From positions 1 through 15,919 of the forward strand of contig DKYP01000080.1 of assembly GCA_002499945.1 (NCBI GenBank): a stretch of 15,919 nucleotides of DNA. Direction: 5' to 3'. The notes under the pieces are model-generated. The model had not been told where the DNA came from and did no database searches. It saw nothing but the letters and a program-made list of their open reading frames with translations. The DNA comes from Lachnoclostridium sp. UBA7097 (GTDB lineage Bacteria > Bacillota > Clostridia > Lachnospirales > Lachnospiraceae). Both the position numbers and the translations under genes were made by a program. How positions within the stretch are numbered: position 1 is the stretch's first letter; each line of letters opens with the position of its first letter. Positions 7,248 through 15,150 of the stretch are shown here, in pieces.

Positions 7248-7390
7248 AATTTCACCCCCTGAAGACAAATTTTACCAATTTGAGTTCCACTATTTTTAAT
7301 ATTTTATTTTGCTGTACGAAACCGCCGGTGCTTAAGCCTGTATTCATTGCGGCATTTTAACTTCCATCCCCTTAATTAAATGACATAGCT

Positions 7391-7969
7391 TTACATAATA
7401 TCCATTTTATTATTCTGCTCCTCATATTCTTTATTGCCCTGTTTTATAAAAACAAGGATAACAAGGTCTATAACTGCCCCTATAATCATTGATACAGCAA
7501 CGAATCTCCACAGAACTACCGTTGTCTTAAAAGGATTTAATAATATCACTGCTGCAAGGACTATTGAAACGGCAGCCCCCACCCCTGCCATCTGCCACTG
7601 TTCTTTCTTTATACGCATCATATCCACAGCCCACTGTATCCTCATAATTCCTGTAAAAAGTATAATTAACCCATATAAAACCGTAAGGACTGGGAATGTT
7701 GTAATAATCCATTCTTTTTTAAATATACAAAGCAGCCCGCCCAGAATAGCACATATCCCCTTAACAAGCCCCTGTCCTGACTGTGCCTGCAAAGGGTCCA
7801 TACGGAAATAGCGCAGTATTGTAAATGCACCTGTTAATAACAGTAGAATACCTGCCGCTGTAATAATCCCTGCTGTAAAAACAACCGGGTCAGCCATAAG
7901 CAGTATGCCAACTATAATTTCACATACACATATAGTAACTTTGCCAAGAACTGTATTCCATTTCTTCAT
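7391..7969 (-). CDS. DUF308/HdeD-type integral membrane protein
   Basis: The 192-residue protein has about six hydrophobic segments, roughly at 9-27, 30-52, 68-84, 88-108, 124-144 and 150-174, with a charged C-terminal tail (KQGNKEYEEQNNK). The even spacing, small loops and GILLLLTGAFTILRYFR-like segments fit the HdeD/DUF308 family. Escherichia coli HdeD is linked to acid resistance, but most Firmicute members have no known role. The ATG at 7969 has GAGG 7 nt upstream. It follows the serpin by 43 nt on the same strand, with only a weak 6-bp hairpin and no T-run between, so co-transcription is likely. It is the last gene of this same-strand run before a spacer. Confidence 0.8.
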   Translation of the reverse strand: MKKWNTVLGKVTICVCEIIVGILLMADPVVFTAGIITAAGILLLLTGAFTILRYFRMDPLQAQSGQGLVKGICAILGGLLCIFKKEWIITTFPVLTVLYGLIILFTGIMRIQWAVDMMRIKKEQWQMAGVGAAVSIVLAAVILLNPFKTTVVLWRFVAVSMIIGAVIDLVILVFIKQGNKEYEEQNNKMDIM

Positions 7970-8012
7970 TAATAAACCTCATTTCTTTGCTGCCTTATGC
8001 AGCATAAAAACT

Positions 8013-9572
8013 TTAATCATCTATCTCTTGTAAAATGCCATAAAATGCAGGAAGCCATGAATCACAGTCCGCAATTATATATACAAACGGCCTGTCAAGG
8101 TAAACTGTCTTTATTTCTTCATTCATAACTGCCCCGCATTCCACCATAACGGCTGTTACAGCACCTGCTTTAGTTCCTCTTTCATCAACCTCAATAAATG
8201 TTTTATGGAGTACATCGTCTATATAAAGATTGTCATTTAAAGCATTTCCCATGCCTGTCAAATCTGCCTTTGTACTGTCAAATGCTTCTGTAAGCCCCAT
8301 TTTCTGCAATGTTTCTTTAAGCCCTTCTGAATATTCAGACTTAAACTTTGGAAGTGCTGCATTAACTTTTACTTTCCTTCTGCCATCAACCAGTTTTCCA
8401 AGTTTTTCTGCATCAAGGCTCTTTAAATAATCTTCCATGCGGGTTCCTTCTTTTGGAAGAAGTGCTATAAAAGCATATTTGGAATCTGCATAATATTTTA
8501 TAAATCCTGTAGTATTTTCATCTTCTATATACGTTCCTTCTGAAGAATACATAAATGGAACATCCTCTTTTTCTCCATCTTCCCTTGTAAACTTATCATT
8601 CTTCACGGAATATTCATCATAAATATTTTCCCATTCTGCATCAAATGCCAATGCATTTATTAAAAACATTCTTGCATTTCCAGGGACTTCATCTATAATC
8701 TTATCAATCATCCCGTCTGTATTTTTATCTACCCAGTTATTTATTTCACCAGCTGTTTTATCACTAAACTTTGAATTATATATTTCTGCACCAAATAAAT
8801 CCTGGTTTTTCTTTATAAAATCCGGCTCTGCTTTAAAAGTATCCCTTTCATCAATCCAGATTGAATTAGCAGAACTTAATTTATATTTATCCCCTGACGG
8901 AAGGGAGTTATTGTATGATTTAAGATAATTATTGCACTCCTCCATATCCATACCAAATAAATCTTCAAACTGTGCCAGTGTCACTCCCTTTGCACCATTA
9001 GCTGTCATAGCCAGTGCATTAAATATGGAAACTGGTGAAACCATTATATTTTCATCTTCTTCCCATAAATCCTGCAAAAGCTTTGAACCAAAACCAGTTA
9101 TTGCATTCCATTCTTTGCCCATTCCCTGTAACTCCTCCTTATCCTGTACTGGTACTGTAGTATTCTGTGGCGTATCTGTTACAGAAGGCTCTTTATCTTC
9201 ATAATAAGGGTCCTGTACTTCTTTTGCTTTTACTTTTATATTGCAGGTATAAGTTTTGCCTTTAAACTTTGCCTGCACTTTTGCACTGCCCTCTTTCTGG
9301 CCATATACTTTAACACTGTTTGTCTTTGCATTTTTAAGGGTTACAATATCCTTCCCTTTTTTAATGCTCCACTTTACTTTTTTATCTGTTCCGTTAAGTT
9401 TTAATGTCTTGTAATTTCCTGCTGTAATTTCAAGTTTCTTATTATTTAATCCTGTAATTTTCCCTGCAAATACATGGTTTGCAGATAAAACCCCGAATAC
9501 TGTAACTGCTGTTAAAACAGAGATTGCCATTCTTCTGCGTTTCAAATATTTTCCACTATGTTTTTTCTTCAT
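8013..9572 (-). CDS. Secreted serpin with N-terminal Ig-like (BIG2-type) domain
   Basis: Serpins trap serine or cysteine proteases through a cleaved reactive loop. The 519 residues begin with a signal peptide: basic start, hydrophobic core about 16-30, likely cut after VFA at 36. An Ig-like domain resembling BIG2 follows (about 37-117, with KITGLNNKKLEITAGN), then a Pro/Thr/acidic linker (118-150) and the serpin fold. Serpin marks are SPVSIFNALAMTANGAKG (179-196), NALAFDAEWEN (306-316), the hinge DERGTKAGAVTAV (463-475) and DRPFVYII (493-500). Small residues at P12-P9 fit an inhibitory serpin. Counting from the conserved Glu puts the scissile bond near 480-484, around CGAVM. The start at 9572 has GGAGG 8 nt upstream; an ATG at 9587 overlaps that site. 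Gut clostridial serpins such as siropins inhibit human elastases; the target here is unknown. Confidence 0.93.
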   Translation of the reverse strand: MKKKHSGKYLKRRRMAISVLTAVTVFGVLSANHVFAGKITGLNNKKLEITAGNYKTLKLNGTDKKVKWSIKKGKDIVTLKNAKTNSVKVYGQKEGSAKVQAKFKGKTYTCNIKVKAKEVQDPYYEDKEPSVTDTPQNTTVPVQDKEELQGMGKEWNAITGFGSKLLQDLWEEDENIMVSPVSIFNALAMTANGAKGVTLAQFEDLFGMDMEECNNYLKSYNNSLPSGDKYKLSSANSIWIDERDTFKAEPDFIKKNQDLFGAEIYNSKFSDKTAGEINNWVDKNTDGMIDKIIDEVPGNARMFLINALAFDAEWENIYDEYSVKNDKFTREDGEKEDVPFMYSSEGTYIEDENTTGFIKYYADSKYAFIALLPKEGTRMEDYLKSLDAEKLGKLVDGRRKVKVNAALPKFKSEYSEGLKETLQKMGLTEAFDSTKADLTGMGNALNDNLYIDDVLHKTFIEVDERGTKAGAVTAVMVECGAVMNEEIKTVYLDRPFVYIIADCDSWLPAFYGILQEIDD

Positions 9573-9589
9573 ATATAAAACCTCCATTC

Positions 9590-10315
9590 TTAAAATACGC
9601 CAAAAAGCCCTTCTGCCATGCTTCTATCCATAACACGGCTGCTTTTTATATCTGCATTGGCAAGCATCTTTTCTACACGGTTTATAATTGTTGCATTAAC
9701 AAATTCTTCTATATCAATTCCCCTTAATTTAAAGAAAAGTACCGGGTCAGTGTCAAGCCTTGCACCAACACCATAAAGCACTGCTGCTACATGTTTGCAC
9801 ATATCTGCCCAGTCAGGACAGCTGCAATTAAATTTTATTTCATCCGGGGACGGGAAGAACATGCCTTTTTCAAGAAGTATTTCTTCCATATCAGATGGAA
9901 ACTTCCCTGACAGAAGGTCTTCTGCATGTTTAAGCTTTCCATTGCATTGTTTAATTACTTTCTGCATCTTTTTTTCTTCCAGCGGGTTTATGCTTATATC
10001 TATATTATATGGACGGCTGCTGCTCCCAAGCACCTTTGCGGTAACTTTCCCACCCTGTATTTTAAGGTCTGTTACTGCACCTGCCCTTACATAACGCCTT
10101 CCCCTTTCAAGGCGGTTCCAATAATCTGCATAGCGTTCAAGGTTAGTGCACCATGCCTGTCCCCACCAGTTTTTAACAATCTTCTTCCCGTCAATCACTA
10201 CCGGTTCCCAGTCCTCACCCCTTTTTCTGGCTTTTCTTATACATTCTTCTGCATTGCTTCTTATTTCTGCTACTGTAGGCTGCCTGTAATAGCCCATGTC
10301 CCAGTATCCGCCCAT
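9590..10315 (-). CDS. SWIM zinc-finger protein, partner of SNF2 ATPase
   Basis: The 241-residue protein has a SWIM motif C-x-C-x6-C-x-H at Cys164, Cys166, Cys173 and His175, within FNCSCPDWADMCKHVAA. SWIM fingers bind zinc and mediate DNA or protein contacts. The N-terminal part (WWGQAWCTNLERYADYWNRL at 50-69, then GRRYVRAGAV) is shared by bacterial SWIM proteins next to SNF2 helicases, such as the YwqB/YwqA pair of B. subtilis. The ATG at 10315 has AGGGGGT about 9 nt upstream. It lies 41 nt after the SNF2 gene and 17 nt before the serpin, whose ribosome binding site fills that gap. It probably works with the SNF2 protein, but its cellular role is not established. Confidence 0.9.
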   Translation of the reverse strand: MGGYWDMGYYRQPTVAEIRSNAEECIRKARKRGEDWEPVVIDGKKIVKNWWGQAWCTNLERYADYWNRLERGRRYVRAGAVTDLKIQGGKVTAKVLGSSSRPYNIDISINPLEEKKMQKVIKQCNGKLKHAEDLLSGKFPSDMEEILLEKGMFFPSPDEIKFNCSCPDWADMCKHVAAVLYGVGARLDTDPVLFFKLRGIDIEEFVNATIINRVEKMLANADIKSSRVMDRSMAEGLFGVF

Positions 10316-10356
10316 ATGTACTATACCCCCTGATATTTAATTCATAAAACAAACTG

Positions 10357-12966
10357 TCAGCTTAATTTTAGCATTTTAATTAATGTGTCATTATCAAACT
10401 CTGTAATAAAATTTTCCCCGTTCTGGCCAATAACATTTTCTGCAAGGTCTTTTTTAGACTGTATCAGTTCATCTATCTTTTCTTCAATAGTCCCTTTACA
10501 TACAAATTTATGTACTATTACATTTTTAACCTGCCCGATACGGAACGCCCTGTCTGTCGCCTGGTTCTCTACAGCCGGGTTCCACCACCTGTCAAAATGT
10601 ATTACATGGTTTGCTTTAGTAAGGTTTAAGCCTGTACCGCCTGCCCTTGTTGAAAGCACAAGGAACGGTATATATTCCTCTGACTGGAATTCTTCTACTA
10701 TTTTACCCCTTTTTGCTGTGGAAATACTGCCATGTATTACACGGCCCTTCCTGTGGAAAATTTTTTCAAGAAACCCGGCAAGCATGCCTGTAATTTCTTT
10801 ATATTGTGTAAATACAAGCACACGTTCACGTTTCTCATAAATTGTTTCACAGATTTCCCTTAAAAGCTCCAGTTTACCGCTTTCTGTTTCTGTAAAATTA
10901 TCCTGTCCGAGATACTGGCATGGATGGTTACAGACCTGTTTAAGCTTTGTAATTGTTGCCAGCACAAGCCCTTTCCTTTCAATACCCTCTGCCCCGGCAA
11001 GTTTTGATTCCAGGTCTTTTACAATTTTACGGTAAAGCACTATCTGCTTTTTGCCAAGGCTTGCATAATCCGTTATCTCTGTTTTGCCAGGAAGGTCAGA
11101 AATAATATTTTTATCTGTTTTAAGCCTTCTAAGCATAAACGGGCCTGCCATCTCTTTAAGCTTCCTGTACCTTTCCTGGTGTTCCTCAAGCCCTTTGACA
11201 AAGCTTTTAAACTCCTTTGAAGTCCCCATAAGCCCTTTATTCAGGAAATCATATAAAGACCAGAGGTTCATTAAGTCATTTTCAATAGGCGTACCAGTCA
11301 TTGCGATTTTCATGCGTCCATTAAGCATTTTAATCTGTTTTGTCTGTTTTGTTAATGCATTCTTGATTGCCTGTGCTTCGTCAAGTATAATGCACTCCCA
11401 GTTAATGCCACATAAAGATGGTATTCTTGTAACCATATTATAAGTAGTTATTGTAAGGAAAGCCTTATTATCTGGCAATTCTTCTTCAAGCTCTTTAGAG
11501 GATTTGCCATGAAGTATAAAAAAGCTGGTTTCTGGTGCAAATTTCTTTATTTCACTGCGCCAGTTCTCTACAAGTGAAGCAGGGACTATTAATAAAACCC
11601 TTGCATCTTCTTTTTCACTTCTGAGCTTTTCTAAGAATGCCAGCACCTGTACTGTCTTACCAAGCCCCATATCATCTGCAAGGCATGCACCAAAACCAAG
11701 TTTGTACATATAATCCAGCCATATATAGCCATCCTTCTGGTAAGGGCGCAGCGTTGCATTTAAAGTTTCTGGCACACTGGCTTTTTCAAGCCTTGCGGGC
11801 TCTCTTAAACTTCCAAGCAGCCCTGCCAGCCATTTGCCATTAGTAATTAACCCGCCTGTATCAGCATTTTTGTCATCTGTGCCAAGTTCCATCCTTAAAG
11901 CTTCCATAAGTGTAAGCGAAGAAGGCAGCCCCTTTATATCCTCTATCAGCTTTTTAATCCTCTCCCGGTCCGCTTCAACCCATTTGCCCTTAATAAATGC
12001 AAGCCCTTCCGTCTGCACCATAAGCATTCTGATATCTTCTTTTGAAAGCTTAACACCATCAACTACAAATTCAGGTTTTACTGATATAATTGTATCAAGT
12101 CCAAGGAATGAAGGTTTATTTTCCCCAAGCTTTATGGAAAGAGAAACTGTAGAAGATTTTTTCTTCCACCAGTTTGGAATCCTGCATAAAATGCCGGCAT
12201 CTTCAATGGCAGCCACATCTTTTAAGAAACTATATGCTTCTTTTGCTGTTATACGTAAAGGATGGAAAAGCTCACCACTTTGCATAAATTCTGAAATAAG
12301 CTTTGAAACATCTGCTGCTTTCTCAAGGCATGACAGAAGGGATAAAAGTTTTTCCTTGTCTGCCTTATATTCATACAATGCATACTCTAATGGTACATGC
12401 TGTACATTCCCGTCTTCTTTTTTGGTCGCATAAGTTGCCATAAATGCAAATGGATAATCTTCATCTTTATTTTCAACAAGATGGAAAAATATCCGTTCCG
12501 GCACACGCAGATGCTGGTTTTTCTCTGTAAAATACATTTCCACTGTACCATTATATAATGGTATTTCTTTTGCAAATACAGACAGAAGTTTTGAAAATAT
12601 ATTCTGAATCCATTCTTCTGTAATAAACTCCTGCCCTGTTACAAAAGGCACAGCCTGTAGCAATTTCCCACATATACTGTCATCAGGCACAAACACTATA
12701 TTTTCCCTTACAATTTCAAGTTCCGGGAGTTTTACAAGTTCCTTAAAAAATGTATCTGCCACAAAATATAAAAAACCTGCTGCCACGCTGCTTTTTTCTG
12801 GTTTGCCAGAAAGCCCCATGTTATATAATGCAAGATATTTATCTTCAAAAAACTGTTTTATAACTTTACTGCTACTGCTTTTCTCCCAGCCGTCACAGAT
12901 ATCTAAAATAAACCCCTCACTGGTAAATACAAAATCCAGTTTTATTTCTGTTGCCTTACCTGCCAT
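10357..12966 (-). CDS. SNF2-family DEAD/H-like ATPase (bacterial SNF2/HepA-like)
   Basis: The 869-residue protein has a long N-terminal region (1-400) of the kind annotated as bacterial SNF2 helicase-associated, then a two-lobed Swi2/Snf2 motor. Motifs are Walker A DDMGLGKT (431-438), DEAQ (529-532), TGTPIEN (557-563), LSTRAGGTGLNL (771-782) and QATDRAFRIGQ (802-812). Such motors translocate on duplex DNA and remodel protein-DNA complexes; the related RapA recycles RNA polymerase. The start is set at the ATG at 12966, with GGGGGA 5 nt upstream. The longer frame from 12984 begins inside an inverted repeat and has the GGGGG within the gene. It follows hisS by 59 nt and precedes its SWIM partner by 41 nt. 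All catalytic motifs look intact. Confidence 0.94.
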   Translation of the reverse strand: MAGKATEIKLDFVFTSEGFILDICDGWEKSSSSKVIKQFFEDKYLALYNMGLSGKPEKSSVAAGFLYFVADTFFKELVKLPELEIVRENIVFVPDDSICGKLLQAVPFVTGQEFITEEWIQNIFSKLLSVFAKEIPLYNGTVEMYFTEKNQHLRVPERIFFHLVENKDEDYPFAFMATYATKKEDGNVQHVPLEYALYEYKADKEKLLSLLSCLEKAADVSKLISEFMQSGELFHPLRITAKEAYSFLKDVAAIEDAGILCRIPNWWKKKSSTVSLSIKLGENKPSFLGLDTIISVKPEFVVDGVKLSKEDIRMLMVQTEGLAFIKGKWVEADRERIKKLIEDIKGLPSSLTLMEALRMELGTDDKNADTGGLITNGKWLAGLLGSLREPARLEKASVPETLNATLRPYQKDGYIWLDYMYKLGFGACLADDMGLGKTVQVLAFLEKLRSEKEDARVLLIVPASLVENWRSEIKKFAPETSFFILHGKSSKELEEELPDNKAFLTITTYNMVTRIPSLCGINWECIILDEAQAIKNALTKQTKQIKMLNGRMKIAMTGTPIENDLMNLWSLYDFLNKGLMGTSKEFKSFVKGLEEHQERYRKLKEMAGPFMLRRLKTDKNIISDLPGKTEITDYASLGKKQIVLYRKIVKDLESKLAGAEGIERKGLVLATITKLKQVCNHPCQYLGQDNFTETESGKLELLREICETIYEKRERVLVFTQYKEITGMLAGFLEKIFHRKGRVIHGSISTAKRGKIVEEFQSEEYIPFLVLSTRAGGTGLNLTKANHVIHFDRWWNPAVENQATDRAFRIGQVKNVIVHKFVCKGTIEEKIDELIQSKKDLAENVIGQNGENFITEFDNDTLIKMLKLS

Positions 12967-12977
12967 ATTAATCCCCC

Positions 12978-12998
12978 ATGCCATATTTTTTATGGCAT
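12978..12998. promoter_or_regulatory. 8-bp perfect inverted repeat just upstream of the SNF2 ribosome binding site
   Basis: ATGCCATA and TATGGCAT flank a 5-nt T/A centre. In the minus-strand RNA it would form a hairpin ending directly before GGGGGATTAAT and the ATG at 12966. No T-run follows, so it is not a terminator. It may be an operator or a leader hairpin that tunes SNF2 translation. Confidence 0.45.
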
Positions 12999-13025
12999 AA
13001 ATAGTAGTAAAAAATTTAATTATAC

Positions 13026-14267
13026 CTAAGCGTTAAATAATTTAACACCATCTTCCTGCCCATATACAGCAAAACCGTTAAATCCCTGCTGTTCAAGCTT
13101 GTTAAGGAACTTCCCGAATTTCTTAGGCCTTGCAATTACCGAAACCCTGTAATCTTTCCTGAGTCCTTCTGCATATGAAAGCGCCCCTGCATAATCCCCG
13201 CTGTCATAAAATACAGCAATTAATTTCTTCTGCCCTGGTATCTCATATTTATTCTCCATAAGTATCTCAAACATTCTTTCAAAACCTATTGAAAAACCAA
13301 CCGCAGGAATATCTTCATTTAAAAACTTGCCAATAAGGTTATCATAACGGCCGCCACCTGCCACTGCACCACTGTATCCTTCTGCTTCTACCTCAAATAC
13401 CGCCCCTGTATAATAACCCTGGCCACGTACCAGCGAAGGGGTAAATTCCACAACAACCTTCCCGTCTGTAACTTCCCTGACTGTATCCGCTATTTTCTGT
13501 ATATCCTGTACAAAAGCTGCATCACAGATATTTGCAACTGAATCCAGCGTAAGCTTTTCTTCCTCAAAAAGTAAGATAAACTTGTCCGCAGCCTCTTTAT
13601 CAAAACCGCCATCTGCAAGTTCTTCTTTTATCCCGTCAATACCAATTTTATCAAGCTTATCAAATATTATTGAAAGCTTTTCATAATCCTCTTCATTAAA
13701 TCCTGAATATTCAAATATGCTTTTAAGTATACGCCTGTCATTTATCTTTACCTTATAATTCTTAATGCCTGCCCTGTCAAGTGCTTTTGTTGTGGTCAAA
13801 ATAAGTTCCACCTCTGCTTCACATGACTCATTGCCAATAATGTCAATATCACATTGCATAAATTCACGCAGGCGTCCTTTCTGCGGACGTTCAGCCCTGT
13901 ACACCCTGTCCATCTGTATTACTTTAAAAGGTGACATAAGGTTGTTACGGTTATTGGCATAATAACGTGAAAGCGGCAGTGTAAGGTCATACCTGAGCCC
14001 AAGGTCTGAAAGTTCTTTCTCCATTATGTCCCCAGCTGAAAGGACATCAGAAAGCTTTTTCCCCCTCTTTAATATCCTGAATATAAGGTTAAGGTTTTCA
14101 CCTCCCTCACTCTTATCAAGGTTTATGGCATCTTCAATAACGGGTGTTGTAATCCGTTCAAAACCTGCCTCTTTATATGTTTCTAAAATAACGGACTGTA
14201 AATAATCACGGATTTCTACCTCCTTTGGAAGGTAATCCCTTGTCCCTTTAACTGGTGTTTGTTTCAT
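13026..14267 (-). CDS. hisS: Histidyl-tRNA synthetase, archaeal/eukaryotic-like motif 2
   Basis: HisRS charges tRNA-His. The 413 residues show class II core motifs: motif 1 near 36-47, motif 2 with RVYRAERPQKGRLREFMQCD (121-140) then IDIIG, the histidine-specific RGQGYYTG (281-288), AGGGRYDNLIG (303-313) and motif 3 GFSIGFERM (324-332). A short anticodon-binding domain fills 345-413 and ends soon after AVYGQED, somewhat earlier than usual. QCDIDIIG and LRYDLTLPLSRYYA resemble archaeal and eukaryotic HisRS more than the RQFHQ form common in bacteria. The catalytic arginines and GGGRYD loop argue against a HisZ paralogue, which lacks aminoacylation residues. The ATG has AGGAGG 5 nt upstream and a clear promoter. 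The leader is about 25 nt, so there is no T-box. Confidence 0.93.
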   Translation of the reverse strand: MKQTPVKGTRDYLPKEVEIRDYLQSVILETYKEAGFERITTPVIEDAINLDKSEGGENLNLIFRILKRGKKLSDVLSAGDIMEKELSDLGLRYDLTLPLSRYYANNRNNLMSPFKVIQMDRVYRAERPQKGRLREFMQCDIDIIGNESCEAEVELILTTTKALDRAGIKNYKVKINDRRILKSIFEYSGFNEEDYEKLSIIFDKLDKIGIDGIKEELADGGFDKEAADKFILLFEEEKLTLDSVANICDAAFVQDIQKIADTVREVTDGKVVVEFTPSLVRGQGYYTGAVFEVEAEGYSGAVAGGGRYDNLIGKFLNEDIPAVGFSIGFERMFEILMENKYEIPGQKKLIAVFYDSGDYAGALSYAEGLRKDYRVSVIARPKKFGKFLNKLEQQGFNGFAVYGQEDGVKLFNA

Positions 14268-14298
14268 AAAAGCCTCCTAAATAAATTGTATTATAGGT

Positions 14299-14327
14299 AT
14301 TATATACCCTGCCGGCAATTCTTACAA
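14299..14327 (-). promoter_or_regulatory. Sigma-A promoter of hisS
   Basis: The minus strand has TTGTAA (14327-14322), a 17-nt spacer and TATAAT (14304-14299). Transcription would begin near 14292, giving a leader of about 25 nt. It probably serves hisS and perhaps the genes that follow down to 7391. Confidence 0.75.
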
Positions 14328-14368
14328 GGACGGATTAAAAAATGGGGAAATTTAAAATGGAACAAAAC

Positions 14369-14396
14369 TTGAAAAAATAACACCATCTGGTATAAT
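14369..14396 (+). promoter_or_regulatory. Extended -10 sigma-A promoter of the Uma2 gene
   Basis: TTGAAA (14369-14374), a 16-nt spacer and TATAAT (14391-14396), with TGG directly before the -10 box forming an extended -10. It is divergent from the hisS promoter, with the two -35 boxes about 41 nt apart. Confidence 0.78.
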
Positions 14397-14418
14397 AAAA
14401 ACAAGTGAGGTGGTATAA

Positions 14419-14916
14419 ATGGATGCATTACATATAGACGATATGAGTAATACTTTTATTGAACATTCTTTTATAATAAATAATTTTGTGGTTATGGTTG
14501 GAAAACAGATAAAAGACAGTTTATGCCGTGTGCTTGGTGATGGTGTACAATACCAGTGGCATGAAAATGATAATAAAATAGTTATCCCTGATGTTTCCAT
14601 AAATTGTAATACAAGGGACAGGAAAAACGTATCATTAACTGGCATCCCACGTATGGTTATGGAAGTTTTATCTGATGCAACAGAAAAATACGACCGCAAT
14701 GAAAAGATGGATATATACCAGAAAGTGGGGGTTTCTGAATACTGGATTACTGACTGGAGAAAAAAGCAGGTAGAAATATACCTAAATGACGGACGGGAAG
14801 ATGGAACAACATATTTTTATTTATACAAAACCATTACAGAAGCAAACAAAAAGGATTTACAGCTTGTTATGTTTCCAAACTTAAAAACAGGTTTTGATGA
14901 ATTATTTAATATATAA
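14419..14916 (+). CDS. Uma2-family putative endonuclease (DUF820)
   Basis: The 165-residue protein matches the Uma2/DUF820 family, which has a PD-(D/E)XK nuclease-like fold. Family marks are IPDVSI (56-61), the strand MVMEVLSD (79-86), YDRNEKMDIYQKVGVSEYWI (91-110) and a following Asp (112). Candidate metal-binding residues are Asp58, Glu82 and a nearby Lys or Tyr in the NEKMDIY segment. No nuclease activity has been clearly shown for most members, so function stays putative. The ATG has GAGGTGG about 5 nt upstream, and its promoter is strong. It is the only plus-strand gene here and lies between hisS and an ABC ATPase, so it is a stand-alone unit, probably mobile over evolutionary time. Confidence 0.87.
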   Translation: MDALHIDDMSNTFIEHSFIINNFVVMVGKQIKDSLCRVLGDGVQYQWHENDNKIVIPDVSINCNTRDRKNVSLTGIPRMVMEVLSDATEKYDRNEKMDIYQKVGVSEYWITDWRKKQVEIYLNDGREDGTTYFYLYKTITEANKKDLQLVMFPNLKTGFDELFNI

Positions 14917-14940
14917 ACAGGGCAGATTATGTTATTATCA

Positions 14941-14969
14941 TTGATAAATATGTATAAAATGTGTATAAT
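14941..14969 (+). promoter_or_regulatory. Near-consensus promoter with no gene behind it
   Basis: TTGATA (14941-14946), a 17-nt spacer and TATAAT (14964-14969) form a near-perfect sigma-A promoter. No plausible plus-strand gene with a ribosome binding site follows. Transcription would run into the 3' end of the ABC ATPase gene from the antisense side. The spacer from 14917 to 15150 holds nothing else that I can support. Confidence 0.55.
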
Positions 14970-15150
14970 CCATATGTAACTATTCCCGGAGTCTGGCCAG
15001 TTTCTTTAGTACCATATTATTTTTTACTTATTTTTATTTATAACCATGACTATCCGGGATATATGTCTTATTTCAAGGGCAGGTATAAAAATTATAATAT
15101 CCACGTTAACTAAAAAATTTCCAGCACGTTCTGTTTTTACATTTATTTTC

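Noticed and set aside
7988..8004. 6-bp hairpin (TGCTGC/GCAGCA) between the serpin and DUF308 as a terminator
   Set aside because: The stem is short and no T-run follows on the minus strand, so termination is unlikely.
13032..13046. GTTAAATAATTTAAC palindrome as the hisS terminator
   Set aside because: It lies within the last hisS codons, is AT-only in the stem apart from the ends, and has no adjacent T-run.
14268..14298. T-box leader in front of hisS
   Set aside because: The predicted start leaves only about 25 nt before the ATG, far too short for a T-box.
14352..14699. Minus-strand open frame of 115 codons opposite the Uma2 gene
   Set aside because: It is the shadow of a clear family member on the plus strand and lacks a ribosome binding site and recognisable domain.
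14980..15062. Inverted TCCCGGA/TCCGGGA pair in the spacer as a stem of a small RNA
   Set aside because: Only about 7 bp pair over a 65-nt loop with no U-run at the right place. It is too weak to list as a feature.
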